The notes beneath the pieces were generated by a model. It did not search any database. It saw nothing but the letters and a program-made list of their open reading frames with translations, and had not been told where the DNA came from. From positions 1,032,547 through 1,096,546 of the forward strand of contig JAINUG010000004.1 in the NCBI GenBank assembly GCA_029706075.1: a DNA stretch of 64,000 nt, in the 5' to 3' direction. A program made the translations under genes and the position numbers. Origin of the DNA: Aldrovandia affinis. Its lineage: Eukaryota > Chordata > Actinopteri > Notacanthiformes > Halosauridae. Shown here one piece after another: positions 63,251 to 64,000 of the stretch; position 1 is the first letter of the stretch; each line of letters starts with the position of its first letter.

Positions 63251-63789
63251 GCAATTATTTTAATTAAAATGATTATTTGAATGCAAAAGCAACAATTATT
63301 TTTCCAAATATCCTTAATTTGATGGAATGAAAAAAACAAAGTTACTGGATACAAAGACTGAACAAATCCATAATTTATAAAAATGGTATGAAATCTAAAT
63401 ATTTTTGAAGAGGGAGGAGAGGAAAGATGTATGTTCCAAACAGGTGTAAACCAGCCTCTCGTTATTGAGGAGAAAACTTTTCTTAATTAGCGCTTGATAA
63501 ATAAGTAATCAGGGCGATGGTGGGTGGTCAATAGCTCCAGCTGAACACTGCCTACATCATAACTGAAAACACTATGTAATATTCCACTGCTAATAAAATG
63601 CCAAAATACTCACATACACTGGGGCTCCTATTCATCAGGGTGAAAGGGGGGGGGGGGGGTGGAAGGAGGGATTTGGGTGGTGGGATGATATTGCCTAAAA
63701 TCTAAATACAAATTGAGATCTTAATCATTCATATTTCAACAAAAGAATTCCCATTCAGTGGTCCCTGTTCCAACCACAGCTATTGTGGA

Positions 63790-63792
<3 letters not shown>
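63251..63792. other. Non-coding stretch
   Basis: AT-rich; G homopolymer at about 63647-63659. No gene recognised. Confidence 0.4.
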
Positions 63793-63832
<40 letters not shown>

Positions 63833-64000
63833 CAGTGTGTGTTTTTGTTTGTGAGGTGTGTTTGAGCATGCATGTGTAGTGTGGTGTGTCTATGTTAGTG
63901 GGGTGTGTGTGAGCATGCATGCATATATTTGTGGTGTGTGTGTGTGTGTGTGTGTGTGTGTGATATGTTCTTATGTTAGTGGGAGGTGTGTGTGAGCATG
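63793..64000. repeat. GT-rich array running off the window
   Basis: Pure GT at about 63793-63828 and 63933-63961. 'gtgtgtgagcatg' recurs at about 63906 and 63988, preceded each time by 'tatgttagtggg'. The array may continue beyond 64000. Confidence 0.9.

Overview
This 64 kb window looks like vertebrate nuclear DNA, most likely from a teleost fish. The evidence is a dense, typically teleost mixture of Tc1/mariner, PIF/Harbinger-like and hAT-like DNA transposon relics, an L2-type LINE, a second LINE of a type common in fish, and tRNA-derived SINEs that share the L2 3' tail. Very long CA/GT, GA, TAA and GAGT microsatellites add to this. The species cannot be named from the sequence. No intact host protein-coding gene was recognised. 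Open reading frames are short, and nearly all long ones come from tandem repeats or are antisense or intergenic noise. The window reads as a gene desert or a very large intron.

Layout. From 0.1 to 9.8 kb there are three small Tc1/mariner-type elements, a 1.1 kb element with matching terminal inverted repeats (TIRs) and a broken THAP zinc-finger gene, and a 1.14 kb Harbinger-like element. From 11.5 to 14.1 kb lie a 5'-truncated L2 LINE with a destroyed reverse transcriptase active site, a tRNA-SINE and a composite CA array. From 18 to 24.5 kb there are SINEs and a short low-copy repeat. From 27.8 to 30 kb there is a decayed full-length Tc1 transposon, another Tc1-family fragment and an hAT-type MITE with a clean 8 bp target-site duplication. 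From 31 to 36 kb there are a hairpin repeat, a GC-rich minisatellite interrupted by a MITE and a second Harbinger-like copy. From 37.9 to 40.8 kb lies a LINE relic that has lost its endonuclease region and carries a one-base deletion in the YADD motif.

From 41 to 46.7 kb there are another SINE, a 34 bp minisatellite, long CA arrays and a third Harbinger relic with a recognisable transposase N-terminus on the minus strand. From 49.5 to 63.3 kb there are MITE-like fragments, 38 bp and 27 bp minisatellites (the latter with higher-order structure), two long foldback elements, a Tc1 fragment with DDE-type transposase codons, an inverted repeat with a weak hammerhead-like core, GAGT arrays and a CpG-rich segment. 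The window ends inside a GT-rich array.

Stretches between the repeats are low in recognisable repeats, and some are AT-rich with homeodomain-type TAATTA cores (near 1.7-1.95, 10.1-10.4, 33.4-33.7, 50.4-50.6 and 62.7-62.95 kb). They could be conserved non-coding regulatory DNA, but this cannot be decided without alignment.

The elements do not form a pathway. The only functional relationship visible is parasitic. The SINEs at 18.2 and 46.5 kb carry the same 3' tail as the L2 LINE at 11.6 kb, and the small TIR-bounded elements look like non-autonomous passengers of Tc1, Harbinger and hAT transposases. No clearly new biological system was found. The points most worth checking are the THAP element, the three Harbinger relics, the MITE inside a minisatellite and the hammerhead-like inverted repeat.
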